NCBI RefSeq assembly: GCF_017316025.1
Contig: NZ_JAFLVT010000020.1
Coordinates: forward strand, 61,941-125,940
Direction: 5' to 3'
DNA length: 64,000 nt
Source of the DNA: Candidatus Enterococcus myersii
GTDB lineage: Bacteria > Bacillota > Bacilli > Lactobacillales > Enterococcaceae
The notes beneath the pieces were generated by a model. It was not told where the DNA came from. It was given only the letters and a program-made list of their open reading frames with translations, and searched no databases. How positions within the stretch are numbered: position 1 is the stretch's first letter; each line of letters starts with the position of its first letter. Made by a program: the position numbers and the translations under genes. Positions 7,774 through 18,661 of the stretch are shown here, in pieces.

Positions 7774-9462
7774 ATGAGAAGTGATCAAATAAAAAAAGGA
7801 ATCGATGCGGCGCCAGCTCGCAGTTTATTGTATGCAACTGGACAAGTTAAAAATATTCAAGATATGAATAAACCTTTTATTGCCATCTGCAATTCTTATA
7901 TCGATATTGTTCCCGGTCACGTTCATTTAAGAGAGCTTGCTGAAGTAGCTAAAGAAGCGATTCGCGAAGCTGGTGGCATTCCTTTTGAGTTTAATACAAT
8001 TGGTGTTGATGATGGGATTGCGATGGGACATATTGGGATGCGCTATTCATTGCCTAGTCGTGAACTAATTGCTGATGCAGCTGAAACGGTGATAAACGCG
8101 CACTGGTTTGACGGTGTTTTTTATATGCCGAATTGCGACAAGATTACACCGGGAATGATCATGGCTTCAGTTAGAACTGATGTCCCTTCAATTTTTTGTT
8201 CTGGCGGTCCCATGAAAGCAGGAATTGATCCCAAAGGACACAAAGCGACGTTATCTTCAATGTTTGAAGCTGTTGGTGCTTACAAGGAAGGTCAGATGTC
8301 AGAAGCTGATTTTAATTTTTTAGAACAAAATGCCTGCCCGACTTGTGGTTCTTGTGCTGGAATGTTTACCGCCAATTCTATGAACTGTTTGTTAGAGATT
8401 TTAGGATTAGCATTACCAGGTAATGGGACGATTTTAGCCGTTTCCAAAGAACGAAAAGAATTAGTCCGAAAATCGGCTCATCATTTAATGGATCTTGTGA
8501 AAAAACAAATAAAGCCTCGTGAAATTGTAACAAAAGAAGCAATCGATGATGCTTTTGCTTTGGATATGGCGATGGGCGGTTCAACCAATACGGTGTTACA
8601 TACCTTAGCGATCGCCAATGAAGCACAAATTAATTACAATTTGGAAGAAGTTAATGCAATTGCTAAACGTGTTCCTTATTTAGCTAAAATTGCCCCATCC
8701 TCTGCTTATTCAATGCATGATATCCACAAAGCAGGTGGTGTTTCTGCCATCATTAATGAATTAGTTCACATTGAAGGAGCGATTCATTCCGATCGGATTA
8801 CAGTGACGGGTAAAACAATTCGAGAAAATGTGGGCCATGCTACAATTCAAAATGAAGCGGTTATTCATCCAAAAGAAAATCCTTATAGTCCAGTGGGTGG
8901 ACTATCAATTTTATATGGCAATATCGCACCAGAAGGTAGTGTCATTAAAGTTGGTGGGGTAGATCCTAGTGTTAAAGTCTTCACAGGAAAAGCAATTTGT
9001 TTTAATTCTCACGATGAAGCAGTTAATGCGATTGACAATCATATTGTTCAAAAAGGTCATGTGGTCGTAATTCGTTATGAAGGGCCAAAAGGCGGACCAG
9101 GAATGCCTGAAATGCTGGCCCCAACATCTAGCATTGTTGGACGTGGTTTAGGCAAAGACGTGGCGTTAATTACAGATGGACGTTTTTCTGGGGCAACAAG
9201 AGGAATTGCAGTTGGTCATATTTCCCCTGAAGCTGCTAGTGGTGGGCCCATAGCGCTCATTTGTGATGGTGATGAAATCACAATTGACTTAGTAAAACGA
9301 ACCATTAACGTAGCTTTATCCCAAGAAGAAATGACTTTTCGTGCAGAAGGGTTACCGCAATTTAAACGTAAAGTCAAAAAGGGTTGGTTAGCCCGCTATT
9401 CAGCTTTAGTTACCTCGGCTCATACCGGTGGGATCATGAAATTACCAGAAGAAATGGAGTGA
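7774..9462 (+). CDS. ilvD: dihydroxy-acid dehydratase
   Basis: Iron-sulfur enzyme that dehydrates dihydroxyisovalerate and dihydroxymethylvalerate to the keto acids of Val and Ile. ATG 7774 is chosen (562 residues) because GGGAG at 7761-7765 is 8 bases upstream; the in-frame ATG 7759 has no ribosome site. Cluster ligands are visible in [10 protein letters not shown] and in [28 protein letters not shown] and the C-terminal GWLARY region are typical. It is first in ilvDBNCA, directly after the attenuator. Confidence 0.96.
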   Translation: MRSDQIKKGIDAAPARSLLYATGQVKNIQDMNKPFIAICNSYIDIVPGHVHLRELAEVAKEAIREAGGIPFEFNTIGVDDGIAMGHIGMRYSLPSRELIADAAETVINAHWFDGVFYMPNCDKITPGMIMASVRTDVPSIFCSGGPMKAGIDPKGHKATLSSMFEAVGAYKEGQMSEADFNFLEQNACPTCGSCAGMFTANSMNCLLEILGLALPGNGTILAVSKERKELVRKSAHHLMDLVKKQIKPREIVTKEAIDDAFALDMAMGGSTNTVLHTLAIANEAQINYNLEEVNAIAKRVPYLAKIAPSSAYSMHDIHKAGGVSAIINELVHIEGAIHSDRITVTGKTIRENVGHATIQNEAVIHPKENPYSPVGGLSILYGNIAPEGSVIKVGGVDPSVKVFTGKAICFNSHDEAVNAIDNHIVQKGHVVVIRYEGPKGGPGMPEMLAPTSSIVGRGLGKDVALITDGRFSGATRGIAVGHISPEAASGGPIALICDGDEITIDLVKRTINVALSQEEMTFRAEGLPQFKRKVKKGWLARYSALVTSAHTGGIMKLPEEME

Positions 9463-9467
9463 TATAA

Positions 9468-11177
9468 ATGGCAAGTACGCAAAAAAATGCAAGCGTCGCA
9501 GAACAATTTTCAGGTGCAAAATTATTATTAGACTGTCTAGCAAAACAAGACGTTGAAATTATTTTTGGGTATCCCGGCGGCTCGGTCTTGCCATTATATG
9601 ACGCGCTTTACCACGAAGATATTCCCAATATTTTAACCAGACACGAACAAGGAGCTGTTCATGCCGCACAAGGATATGCTAAGTCAACCGGAAAACCGGG
9701 GGTTGTTGTTGTTACGAGCGGTCCGGGAGCAACAAATGTTGTAACAGGGATTGCTGATGCGATGAGTGATTCAGTCCCCTTAGTTGTTATTACCGGGCAA
9801 GTGGTGACGCAAGGAATTGGTAAAGATGCTTTTCAAGAAGCTGATATTTTAGGTATCACGCTACCGATTACAAAAAATAATTATCAAGTCCGTAATATCA
9901 ATGATTTACCCCAAATTTTAAACGAAGCGTTTCATATTGCCACTACAGGTCGTAAAGGTCCAGTAGTAGTTGATTTGCCTAAAGATATGACAGTTTGTCA
10001 AACTGATGCGCAACCAGCAAATGAAGTTCACCTAGAAAGCTATCATCCCAATACGCAGCCTTCTGCACTGCAGATAAATCGGTTGATGGAAAAATTAGCA
10101 GAAGCAAAACGACCTGTAGTTTTAGCTGGTGGAGGAGTTGTGGCCGCAAATGCAGCAATGGAACTTACGCGTTTTGTTGAAAAATATCAGATTCCCACAA
10201 TTTCAAGTTTGCTGGGTTTGGGCGTTCTTAAAAGCGATCATGAATTATTCTTAGGCATGGCAGGTATGCACGGATCTTATGCAGCTAATATGGCGTTAGT
10301 GGACTGTGATTTATTGATTAACTTTGGTTGTCGTTTTTCAGACCGTTTGGCAACTTCTCCAAAAGATTTTGCCCAAAACGCAACAGTAGCTCACGTTGAT
10401 ATTGATCCTGCAGAAATTGGGAAAATCATTCCAACTGCGATTCCCATCGTAGCAGACGTAAAAAAAGCTCTTTTGAGTATGTTGAATAAAGAAATTAAAG
10501 TCCAAGATACTAGAAAATGGCAATCTTTATGCCTGCAGCGTCATCAAGAAAAACCATTTACTTACGATCGTGATAGCACTACAGAAATTAAACCACAAAA
10601 AGTAATTGAACTTGTGGGAAAATTGACGAAAGGTAATGCTTACGTGGTAACTGATGTTGGCCAACATCAAATGTGGGTTGCGCAGTATTATCCTTTCAAA
10701 TTTGCCAATCAATTGGTTACAAGCGGTGGATTAGGGACTATGGGTTATGGTATTCCCGCTGGTATCGGTGCTAAATTTGGAAATCCCGATAGTCAAATTG
10801 TCGTTTTTGTGGGGGATGGCGGTTTCCAAATGACCAATCAAGAGTTCGCTATTTTAAATGAACACCAATTAGATATTAAATTTATTTTGCTAAATAATAA
10901 TTCTTTGGGAATGGTGCGACAATGGCAGGAAGTTTTCTATGAGAATCGTCGTTCCCAATCAGTTTTTGCAAGCTCACCAGACTTTGTCATGTTAGCAAAA
11001 GCTTACGGCATAAATGGCGTCAAAATTGAAAATTCAGCAACGATGGAAGCTGATTTTACTAAGGCATTTAACAAGCCAGGACCAGGCTTAATTGAAGTTG
11101 TTATTTCCCCCACCGAACATGTTTTACCGATGATTCCTCCGGGAAAAGCCAATGATCAAATGATAGGGGTGGACTAA
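9468..11177 (+). CDS. ilvB: acetolactate synthase large (catalytic) subunit
   Basis: TPP- and FAD-dependent synthase that forms acetolactate or acetohydroxybutyrate from pyruvate. The 569 residues show the three-domain layout: the TPP-activating Glu in TRHEQGAVHAAQGYA, the central FAD-type domain, and the C-terminal TPP/Mg motif GDGGFQMTNQEF with NNNSLGMVRQWQ. It lies five bases after ilvD and one base before the small subunit, so it is the regulated biosynthetic type rather than the catabolic AlsS. Confidence 0.96.
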   Translation: MASTQKNASVAEQFSGAKLLLDCLAKQDVEIIFGYPGGSVLPLYDALYHEDIPNILTRHEQGAVHAAQGYAKSTGKPGVVVVTSGPGATNVVTGIADAMSDSVPLVVITGQVVTQGIGKDAFQEADILGITLPITKNNYQVRNINDLPQILNEAFHIATTGRKGPVVVDLPKDMTVCQTDAQPANEVHLESYHPNTQPSALQINRLMEKLAEAKRPVVLAGGGVVAANAAMELTRFVEKYQIPTISSLLGLGVLKSDHELFLGMAGMHGSYAANMALVDCDLLINFGCRFSDRLATSPKDFAQNATVAHVDIDPAEIGKIIPTAIPIVADVKKALLSMLNKEIKVQDTRKWQSLCLQRHQEKPFTYDRDSTTEIKPQKVIELVGKLTKGNAYVVTDVGQHQMWVAQYYPFKFANQLVTSGGLGTMGYGIPAGIGAKFGNPDSQIVVFVGDGGFQMTNQEFAILNEHQLDIKFILLNNNSLGMVRQWQEVFYENRRSQSVFASSPDFVMLAKAYGINGVKIENSATMEADFTKAFNKPGPGLIEVVISPTEHVLPMIPPGKANDQMIGVD

Positions 11178-11178
11178 A

Positions 11179-11655
11179 ATGAAACGGATGATTACTGCGA
11201 TGGTCTACAATCACGTTGGCGTTTTAAGTCGGATTAGTAGTGTTTTGTATCGCCGACAAGTGAATATTGAAAGTATTTCCGTTGGAGAAACTGAAGATAA
11301 AGAAATTTCTCGCATGACCTTTGTTATTAATGTTGCGACCTTAGCTGAAGTTGAACAAGTCACCAAACAGCTCAATAAACAAATTGCGGTCGTAAAAGTT
11401 TCTGATATTACCGATGAGCCACACCTTGAGCGGGAATTGGCACTGGTCAAGGTGAATGCGCCAGCTGCTACGAGAACAGAGATTAAAACAATGATCGAAC
11501 CCTTTCGAGCAGACATTGTCGACGTGGGTATCAAAACTATTGCCGTTCAAATTGCCGGCTCATCTGAAAAAGTTGATGCGTGTATTGATATTTTAAGACC
11601 ATACGGAATTAAAGAAATGGCACGTACAGGCATTACTGGCTTTACTAGAGGTTAA
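11179..11655 (+). CDS. ilvN: acetolactate synthase small (regulatory) subunit
   Basis: 158-residue regulatory partner of IlvB. The N-terminal ACT domain begins MITAMVYNHVGVLSRISSVL, which in the family binds valine for feedback inhibition; a C-terminal small-subunit domain contains RELALVKV. The length fits the short IlvN/IlvH form. It starts one base after the ilvB stop. The name ilvH is used for the same family in many genomes. Confidence 0.95.
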   Translation: MKRMITAMVYNHVGVLSRISSVLYRRQVNIESISVGETEDKEISRMTFVINVATLAEVEQVTKQLNKQIAVVKVSDITDEPHLERELALVKVNAPAATRTEIKTMIEPFRADIVDVGIKTIAVQIAGSSEKVDACIDILRPYGIKEMARTGITGFTRG

Positions 11656-12702
<1,047 letters not shown>

Positions 12703-12719
12703 TTTTGGAGGTGAGCACC

Positions 12720-13976
12720 TTGGATTTGACGACGGATGTACAAATCAAAAGGGCATACAAAGTATTAAAAGAGGCAGTTAGCCATACGCCATTACAATAC
12801 GATCGCTACTTATCTGAAAAGTATGAGGCAACGATTTTATTAAAGCGGGAAGATTTGCAAAAAGTTCGGTCCTTCAAGTTAAGAGGTGCTTATTATGCCA
12901 TAAAAAAACTACCCCATGAACAATTAGTTAATGGGGTAGTTTGTGCTAGTGCTGGTAATCATGCCCAAGGAGTTGCTTATACTAGTCACGAAATGAATAT
13001 TTCTGCTGTTATCTTTATGCCCACAACGACACCGCACCAAAAAATTGCACAGGTAGAATTTTTTGGTGGCAAGAAAGTTTCAATCAGATTAGTTGGTGAT
13101 ACTTTTGATGCTTCAGCAAAAGCGGCAAAAGAATTCGCAGTAAAACACAAAATGGCATTTATTGATCCTTTTAATGATCCAGATATTATTGCTGGACAAG
13201 GTACACTAGCGCTTGAAATGATGACCGATGCCCAAAAAGAAGGATTTAAACCTGATTATATTTTAGCTGCCATTGGTGGCGGCGGGTTAATCAGCGGGAT
13301 TGCCTCTTATGTAAAAAATACGAGTCCAGCAACAAAAATTATTGGAGTTGAGCCAAAAGGAGCACCTTCTATGCAGGCGGCTTTTGATCATGGTGGTCCA
13401 GTTTCATTAAATGAAATTGACAAGTTTGTTGACGGCGCTGCGGTTAAAGAAGTGGGGTTATTAACGTATTTTCATGCCAAAGCTTACCTAGACGCGTTAG
13501 CAGTGGTAGATGAAGGTTTAGTTTGTTCGACTATTTTAGAATTATATACCAAGCAAGCGATTGTGGCCGAGCCGGCTGGTGCTGTGAGTGTGGCAGCATT
13601 AGAAGTTTTAAAAGATGAAATTAAAGGAAAAACCATCATTTGCGTTATCAGTGGTGGGAATAATGATATTAGTCGCATGGCAGAAATTGAGGAACGTTCT
13701 CTTGTTTATGAAGGCTTACAGCATTATTTTGTGGTGAATTTTCCACAACGTCCTGGTGCTTTAAAGGAATTTGTGAGTGAAGTTTTAGGTCCAAAGGATG
13801 ATATTACGCGTTTTGAATATACAAAAAAAATTAATCGGGGGACAGGTCCAGTCGTGTTAGGTGTCCTGCTTAAAGAAACCGCTGATTTAACGGCGTTATT
13901 AACGCGCTTGGAGCAATTTGATCCAACATATATTAACTTACAAGCAGCACCTTCGCTTTACTCATTATTAGTTTAA
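12720..13976 (+). CDS. ilvA: threonine dehydratase (biosynthetic, one ACT-like domain)
   Basis: PLP enzyme that deaminates threonine to 2-ketobutyrate, the entry to isoleucine. The start is probably TTG 12720, 6 bases after GGAGGTG (12707-12713), giving 418 residues; TTG 12705 would precede the ribosome site. The PLP lysine is in RSFKLRGAYYA, and the phosphate loop is GGGGLISG. A single C-terminal ACT-like domain (YFVVNFPQRPGALKEF) is seen, as in Bacillus and Lactococcus IlvA. It follows ilvC without a gap and ends the operon. Confidence 0.94.
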   Translation: MDLTTDVQIKRAYKVLKEAVSHTPLQYDRYLSEKYEATILLKREDLQKVRSFKLRGAYYAIKKLPHEQLVNGVVCASAGNHAQGVAYTSHEMNISAVIFMPTTTPHQKIAQVEFFGGKKVSIRLVGDTFDASAKAAKEFAVKHKMAFIDPFNDPDIIAGQGTLALEMMTDAQKEGFKPDYILAAIGGGGLISGIASYVKNTSPATKIIGVEPKGAPSMQAAFDHGGPVSLNEIDKFVDGAAVKEVGLLTYFHAKAYLDALAVVDEGLVCSTILELYTKQAIVAEPAGAVSVAALEVLKDEIKGKTIICVISGGNNDISRMAEIEERSLVYEGLQHYFVVNFPQRPGALKEFVSEVLGPKDDITRFEYTKKINRGTGPVVLGVLLKETADLTALLTRLEQFDPTYINLQAAPSLYSLLV

Positions 13977-14063
13977 TTAAGTTTTAAAAATAAAGGAAAT
14001 AGCAGGTAATCGTTACATTTAATTAAATAGAAATATATCTATTATTTTATGACTATAAAAAAT

Positions 14064-14122
14064 AGCTTCAGCTAAAACTACTAAAAGCAAATGGTAGAGT
14101 AGGGTTAGTTGAAGCTTTTTTT
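14064..14122 (+). terminator. terminator after ilvA
   Basis: A 12-bp stem pairs 14064-14075 with 14105-14116 (one G-U pair), with an inner CTAC/GTAG pairing in the loop, followed by a run of seven T. It closes the ilv operon. Confidence 0.85.
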
Positions 14123-14161
14123 GACATGTAGAATGTATTTGATCCTTCTAAGCTAAGTTAT

Positions 14162-14211
14162 TTGCGGCAAAAGGAAAAACGTGCTATATTAACAAAGCGT
14201 AAATATTACGT
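14162..14211 (+). promoter_or_regulatory. rpsN promoter with Zur-like operator
   Basis: TTGCGG (14162-14167), a 17-base spacer and TATATT (14185-14190) form a promoter. A dyad, GCGTAAATATTACGT (14197-14211), covers the start of transcription and matches 11 of 14 defined positions of the Bacillus Zur box TCGTAATnATTACGA. Placement over the initiation region suits repression by zinc-loaded Zur. The motif is seen; binding is inferred. Confidence 0.6.
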
Positions 14212-14261
14212 TTTAAATGCTCAAATAATTGTCTGCTGGCTAAAAAAGAAAGGACAGCAAA

Positions 14262-14531
14262 ATGGCAAAAAAATCAAAAATTGCAAAATCAAAAAAACAA
14301 GAAGCGATGATTGCGCGTTATGCGGCGATTCGCTATGAATTAAAACAAGCCCACGATTATGAAGCGTTGGCGAAATTACCCAAAGATTCTAATCCTAACC
14401 GCTTGAAAAATCGTGACCGGATTGACGGACGTCCAAGAGGCTATATGCGCAAGTTTGGCATGTCACGGGTGAAATTCAGAGAATTGGCCCATGAAGGAAA
14501 AATTCCTGGTGTAAAAAAAGCAAGTTGGTAA
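14262..14531 (+). CDS. rpsN: 30S ribosomal protein S14, zinc-independent (C-minus) type
   Basis: 89-residue S14. It lacks the CxxC-CxxC zinc ribbon of the short 61-residue S14 type and has no cysteine at all. The end [20 protein letters not shown] is the conserved rRNA-binding part. In Bacillus the equivalent paralogue (yhzA/rpsN2) is induced by zinc starvation and replaces the zinc-containing copy. Here it stands alone, away from the ribosomal protein operons, behind a Zur-like box and with its own terminator, which supports the same role. The presence of a second S14 gene elsewhere cannot be checked in this window. Confidence 0.93.
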   Translation: MAKKSKIAKSKKQEAMIARYAAIRYELKQAHDYEALAKLPKDSNPNRLKNRDRIDGRPRGYMRKFGMSRVKFRELAHEGKIPGVKKASW

Positions 14532-14547
14532 TTTGATTGGTCGTAGG

Positions 14548-14578
14548 AAACTTCTCATTAAAAGTGGGAAGTTTTTTT
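14548..14578 (+). terminator. terminator after rpsN
   Basis: AAACTTCTCA (14548-14557) pairs with TGGGAAGTTT (14565-14574), one mismatch, followed by T-rich sequence. Confidence 0.85.
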
Positions 14579-14597
14579 CTTTTTTTTGAAGGAGAAA

Positions 14598-14723
14598 ATG
14601 ATGGCGAAATCTTTTGGTTCTCTGCCTTTTAATGATAAACTTATACTAGGAGGAGCTTATGGAGAAGAGCTATCAAAAAGACCAATTAACCACACAGATA
14701 TTTTATGGCGAAACATTAAATAA
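14598..14723 (+). CDS. possible 41-aa small ORF overlapping the next gene
   Basis: Two consecutive ATG codons (14598 and 14601) follow AAGGAG (14589-14594; spacing 3 or 6 bases), and the frame runs 41 codons to TAA 14721-14723. It overlaps the first 65 bases of the AroB-like gene in another frame. I do not recognise the peptide. It may be a translational coupling leader, or a chance frame; the good ribosome site is the only support. Confidence 0.3.
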   Translation: MMAKSFGSLPFNDKLILGGAYGEELSKRPINHTDILWRNIK

Positions 14724-15708
14724 AAGTATCAATCCTGCTGCTAGCGATAATTTACACGTGATTATTTTAACAAATCAGAAATATTATGATCGTTCTTTTG
14801 AAAAAGTCAGTCAGCTTTTCAAAAATGCCTATGACATTGACTGGTATGTTTGTCGCAATCAAACATATTGTAATAATTTAGAAGAACTAATGAATTTACT
14901 CCACTTTTTAGAACGATTTCCGTCAAATCGCAAGTATCTATTTTGTGGTTATGGAAATGAAGGTGTTATGCAGTTAACTGGCTTTTTAGCACAGACCACG
15001 GTTTTGCCCGGGCATTACTGGTGTCTCCCGGTTTCGGTTCGTTCTTTAGCCAAAGCCTTAATCACAGAACAAGCCGTAATGAAACAAAACAGCCAAGTGT
15101 TACTGCAGGTTAAAAATTTGCCACAGGCAGTATATTTTGATCAAACTTTGACAGAAGCACAAACAGAGGGAAAATTAGTTGATCTACTAGTTTTCATACG
15201 AATAGGTCTAGTTTGTGACTACGATTTCTTGCAAAATTTATATCAAAATTTTCCTAATCAACAACTAGTATATCGCCGTTCTTTTGCTGCTTTAATAACA
15301 GAGTTGATTGATTATTATGCTGAATCAGCTGAAATTGAAACCTTCGGGCAGTTATTTGAAGCGGCTTTTTACCAGACCGAAAATGGGCATTTGCTATCTT
15401 CTAATATGAAACGTTTATTTGGAATTTTATTCCATTTATTCTGGAGCGATGCCAATGACAAACTGCACTTTAATTTGAAAAATTTTTTAATTTGGTTTCA
15501 ACGACTAGGCTATCCTATTTATTTACCAAAACAGATTTCTTTAACCGATTACCAGTTGCAAGTTTTAGCTCAAGCACAAAAAGAGGCACCAATTTTCGTG
15601 TTAGCAAAAATTGGCAAAGTTGGTAAGAAAACAAAGGTTACCGTTCAATCATTGCAACAAGCAATTGAAAAATATCAAGCTATCATAAAGGAGATTCGTG
15701 AAAGTTAA
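14659..15708 (+). CDS. degenerate 3-dehydroquinate-synthase-like protein, probably non-catalytic
   Basis: 349 residues whose overall order of segments resembles AroB: an N-terminal nucleotide-binding-like half (HVIILTNQKYYD), a stretch FLERFPSNRKYLFCGYGNEG where AroB has its GGG-loop, LTGFLAQTTVLPG where AroB has AGFxAAxxxRG, then FIRIGLVCDYDFLQNL matching the AroB region ViKyGLIxDxxFfxxL. The GGG motif, the zinc-ligand Glu of the AroB (A)EVIK segment and the two zinc His are not found. The start ATG has GGAGGAG upstream. It overlaps ypiA by one base. The AroB link is my inference from weak similarity; in Bacillus and enterococci ypiA follows aromatic amino acid genes, which fits a decayed aro neighbour. 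Function unknown. Confidence 0.5.
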   Translation: MEKSYQKDQLTTQIFYGETLNKSINPAASDNLHVIILTNQKYYDRSFEKVSQLFKNAYDIDWYVCRNQTYCNNLEELMNLLHFLERFPSNRKYLFCGYGNEGVMQLTGFLAQTTVLPGHYWCLPVSVRSLAKALITEQAVMKQNSQVLLQVKNLPQAVYFDQTLTEAQTEGKLVDLLVFIRIGLVCDYDFLQNLYQNFPNQQLVYRRSFAALITELIDYYAESAEIETFGQLFEAAFYQTENGHLLSSNMKRLFGILFHLFWSDANDKLHFNLKNFLIWFQRLGYPIYLPKQISLTDYQLQVLAQAQKEAPIFVLAKIGKVGKKTKVTVQSLQQAIEKYQAIIKEIRES

Positions 15709-16964
15709 TGGAAAAATCATATAGTGAACAAATGCTAGAAGCCTTAGAAAATGAAGATTTGGTGAGTGCTAATTTAGCATTTAATCAAGCGTTAGCTAAA
15801 GATGATGATAGTCAATTACATGAATTGGCACAATATTTGTTACAGATTGGTTTTTTAGAAGAATCGGAACAGACTTTTTTACATCTATTGGAGAAATATC
15901 CTAATAATGAAGAATTATATTTAGGCTTAGCTGAAGTGGCCATTGAAAATGATAATAGTGACCAAGCGTTGAATTTTATTGAAAAAGTTCCCAAAAATAG
16001 TGATTATTATGTACAAGCACTACTATTAGCTGCGGATCTTTATCAAATGATTGGTATTCCAGAAGTTAGTGAAGCAAAATTGACTGAAGCTGCAAAAATT
16101 TTGCCAGACGAACCTTTAATTCAATTTGCTTTAGCGGAGTTATTTTTCACAACCGAGCGTTTTGGTGAGGCTGCGACGATTTACCAAATTTTATTAAATT
16201 CCAATATAACAGAAATGGCAGATATCTTATTAGAAGAACGCCTAGGCACGGCGTTAAGCATGGAGGGCCAATTTGAAGAGGCTGTACTTCATTTGCGTCG
16301 CGCACTCGAAACGCAAGTAACCGATGATCGCCTTTTTCAAATTGCTTTTGTGTACCGTCAATTAAAAGAAAATGAACAAGTTATTCAATATCTTGAGCAA
16401 TTACGCAGTTTAAACCCCAAATATCAATCCTTGTATTTGTATTTAGCAGAAGCAATGCAAGATGAAGAGCAGTTAGAAGAAGCCCAAGAAGTAATTGAAG
16501 CGGGGATTAAAGAAAATCCTTTTAATGTTGATTTTTATCAATTTGCCTCTGAGAATGTTTACCGACTTCACGATGATAAAAAAGCTGAAGAATATTTGCA
16601 AAAAGCATTGGAAACCGGTGATAAATTAGACCAAACACTATTTATGTTGAGTAATCTATACTTAAAACAAGAAGAATACGAAGCGGTTATTACGACGATT
16701 GACCAAATGGAAAATCCCGATGACGCCTATGCCCAGTGGAATTTGGCTCAGGCCTATAATCAATTAGAAGACTTTAGCCAAGCAGCGATTCATTACGAAA
16801 AAGCTAATATTGAATTGCATCACGAACCAGAATTTATGAAAGAATATGGGATTTTCTTACGAGAAGAAGGTCAGATTCAAGCTGCAAAAGAATTATTGGA
16901 ACACTATCTGGCTCATGAGCCTGGTGATTTAGAAGTACAGTCGATTTTGGAGGCTTTATCATAA
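15708..16964 (+). CDS. ypiA: tetratricopeptide repeat protein YpiA
   Basis: 418-residue soluble protein made of tandem TPR helices throughout (for example the stretches beginning [33 protein letters not shown] and [13 protein letters not shown]). It is acidic, without signal peptide or membrane segment. It starts one base before the end of the preceding gene and is followed 19 bases later by reoY. The pair ypiA-ypiB(reoY) is conserved in Bacillus and Enterococcus. A scaffolding role is likely; the exact partner is unknown. Confidence 0.85.
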   Translation: MEKSYSEQMLEALENEDLVSANLAFNQALAKDDDSQLHELAQYLLQIGFLEESEQTFLHLLEKYPNNEELYLGLAEVAIENDNSDQALNFIEKVPKNSDYYVQALLLAADLYQMIGIPEVSEAKLTEAAKILPDEPLIQFALAELFFTTERFGEAATIYQILLNSNITEMADILLEERLGTALSMEGQFEEAVLHLRRALETQVTDDRLFQIAFVYRQLKENEQVIQYLEQLRSLNPKYQSLYLYLAEAMQDEEQLEEAQEVIEAGIKENPFNVDFYQFASENVYRLHDDKKAEEYLQKALETGDKLDQTLFMLSNLYLKQEEYEAVITTIDQMENPDDAYAQWNLAQAYNQLEDFSQAAIHYEKANIELHHEPEFMKEYGIFLREEGQIQAAKELLEHYLAHEPGDLEVQSILEALS

Positions 16965-16983
16965 AGAAAAGAAGGTGAGGACG

Positions 16984-17547
16984 ATGTTTATCGACGTCAA
17001 AGAAAAGAAAAATTTTCTCAATTGGTTTGTTACCCATGCCTCTTTTAGCCGTCGGGAAGTTTGTTGGATTTTAAATTACTTAGCAAATCATGAAGCAATT
17101 TTAAACAATGTTCATTTTGTTGAAAATGCAGATACAACCAGTCGGGGGTTACAGATTCGTGATTTAACAGTCCAAGGTGATCCTATCAAATTGTTTATTT
17201 CAGGAAAAGTTTTTGACGACAGCGACCAAATTTTTCATGAAATTCGTTTGAATTGGAAAGATGCGTTATATATTGAATGCCTCTTTGACAATGCGTGGGA
17301 TAATCCTGGCTATTTGTCGATTTTAGAGGATAATCCTTTCATGAAGTGGAATGAAAACATCGATCCTGATGTAATTGACAGTATTGATCAATTCCTCTTT
17401 GAAGAAGAGCAAACGGCACGGATTAAGCAATTGTACCAAGAAATTGATGCAGCGTTAGAAAAAGGTGATGAAGAGACATTTTTACGTTTATCAGAAGCTG
17501 TGAACAAAGAGTTAGAGCAATATAAAGGACAAAAAACAGTTGATTAA
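16984..17547 (+). CDS. reoY: ReoY/YpiB, regulator of ClpCP-dependent MurA turnover (UPF0302)
   Basis: 187 residues of the UPF0302/YpiB family. The N-terminus [27 protein letters not shown] region (first part [20 protein letters not shown]) is the family hallmark, and the C-terminal [20 protein letters not shown] helix (UPF0302 C-domain) follows. Start ATG 16984 is chosen over GTG 16975 because GAAGGTGAGG (16971-16980) is its ribosome site. In Listeria and Enterococcus ReoY acts with ReoM to steer MurA to ClpCP and so controls peptidoglycan synthesis. Role by family, not by data here. Confidence 0.88.
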   Translation: MFIDVKEKKNFLNWFVTHASFSRREVCWILNYLANHEAILNNVHFVENADTTSRGLQIRDLTVQGDPIKLFISGKVFDDSDQIFHEIRLNWKDALYIECLFDNAWDNPGYLSILEDNPFMKWNENIDPDVIDSIDQFLFEEEQTARIKQLYQEIDAALEKGDEETFLRLSEAVNKELEQYKGQKTVD

Positions 17548-17550
17548 AAT

Positions 17551-17604
17551 GGCGGTAAAATTTTATTCCTAAGTATTTTAGGATAAGATTTTACCGCCTT
17601 TTTT
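17551..17604. terminator. bidirectional terminator between reoY and the yitT-like gene
   Basis: A long near-perfect stem pairs GGCGGTAAAATTTTATTCC (17551-17569) with its complement ending GATTTTACCGCC (17587-17598), with A- and T-runs on either side. It can serve both converging genes. Confidence 0.9.
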
Positions 17605-17612
17605 ATGAGAGG

Positions 17613-18509
17613 TTAACTATGATTTTTGACCTTTTTAAAAAAGTTATTTTTGGGGCGTTTGTAAGTGAAGCCTTCACCTGCCACTTCATGGACATTGATA
17701 ACGGAAATAAAAGCTTGTTCATCAAATTCAGCAATAATGCGTTTTACTTCCATAACTTCTCTGGAAGTAACCACCATGTACAAAATATTTTTATCTGTAC
17801 CAGAATAGGCGCCCTCGCCTTTTAAAAAGCTCGTACCCCGTCCGGTTATTTCCATTAAGACAGGTGCCATTTGTTTTGTCTCATTGGAAATAACGAGAAT
17901 GCCTTTGGCTGAATAGCCGCCGTCTAAAATGGTATCTACGATGTTGGCAAAGACATAAGAGAAAATTAACGTATACATCATTCTTTTTAAATCAATATAA
18001 GTTAAGGAAGCCAATAAAATTAAAATATCAAAGAAAAATAAAGAGCGACCGACTGAAATCCCCTGTTTTTTTTCTAAAATGCGGGCGATAACATCACTAC
18101 CACCGGTGGTACCACCGACACGGTAAACGATCCCGCTACCAAAACCGGCGATAATACCGGCTAGTAAAGCTGAAATAAGCAAATCATGTTCCAAGTTAAT
18201 CGCCAAAGGAACTTTCTGCCAAATAAAAAGCCATACAGACAAGCTGGTGGTGCCAAAAATAGTGTAGTAAAAAGAACGTTTTCCTAAGATTTTACCGCCT
18301 AAAATAATAATTGGGATATTTAAAACAAAGGTACTATAGGCTGGGTTAATGCCAAATAATGCCCGTAAAATCAAGGTAATCCCAGTTACGCCCCCTTCAG
18401 CGAGGCTGTTTGGGATGTTGATATAAATTAAACCAAATGCATAAATACAGGTGCCAATCAGAATTAAAATTAGATCTTTTAATAAAGGAGTATATTTGTT
18501 TGTATTCAT
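17613..18509 (-). CDS. YitT-family membrane protein with C-terminal DUF2179 domain
   Basis: 298 residues. Five or so hydrophobic segments cover about residues 10-190 (for example LILILIGTCIYAFGLIYINI and LLISALLAGIIAGFGSGIVY), with the family motif YRVGGTTGGSDVIARIL. A soluble DUF2179 domain (GRGTSFLKGEGAYSG) forms the C-terminus. Start ATG at 18509 is preceded by GAAGGTGAGACC; a longer form has no ribosome site. Transport or regulatory function is unproven for this family. Confidence 0.9.
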   Translation of the reverse strand: MNTNKYTPLLKDLILILIGTCIYAFGLIYINIPNSLAEGGVTGITLILRALFGINPAYSTFVLNIPIIILGGKILGKRSFYYTIFGTTSLSVWLFIWQKVPLAINLEHDLLISALLAGIIAGFGSGIVYRVGGTTGGSDVIARILEKKQGISVGRSLFFFDILILLASLTYIDLKRMMYTLIFSYVFANIVDTILDGGYSAKGILVISNETKQMAPVLMEITGRGTSFLKGEGAYSGTDKNILYMVVTSREVMEVKRIIAEFDEQAFISVINVHEVAGEGFTYKRPKNNFFKKVKNHS

Positions 18510-18661
18510 GGTCTCACCTTCTTTTTTTATCAATTAGAAACTAAGGAAGATAACGCCTGTTTTCTGCCTTCTCAAATGTAGCACGAAAAAATGACACTGA
18601 CAATTGGCGCATACTTTGAATTGCATAATTATTTTGATAAGATAATGACAGGAGTGATCAC

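Noticed and set aside
17584..18300. 16-base identity (TAAGATTTTACCGCCT) between the reoY terminator and the yitT-like gene at 18285
   Set aside because: About one such match is expected by chance in 64 kb; the two contexts are unrelated.
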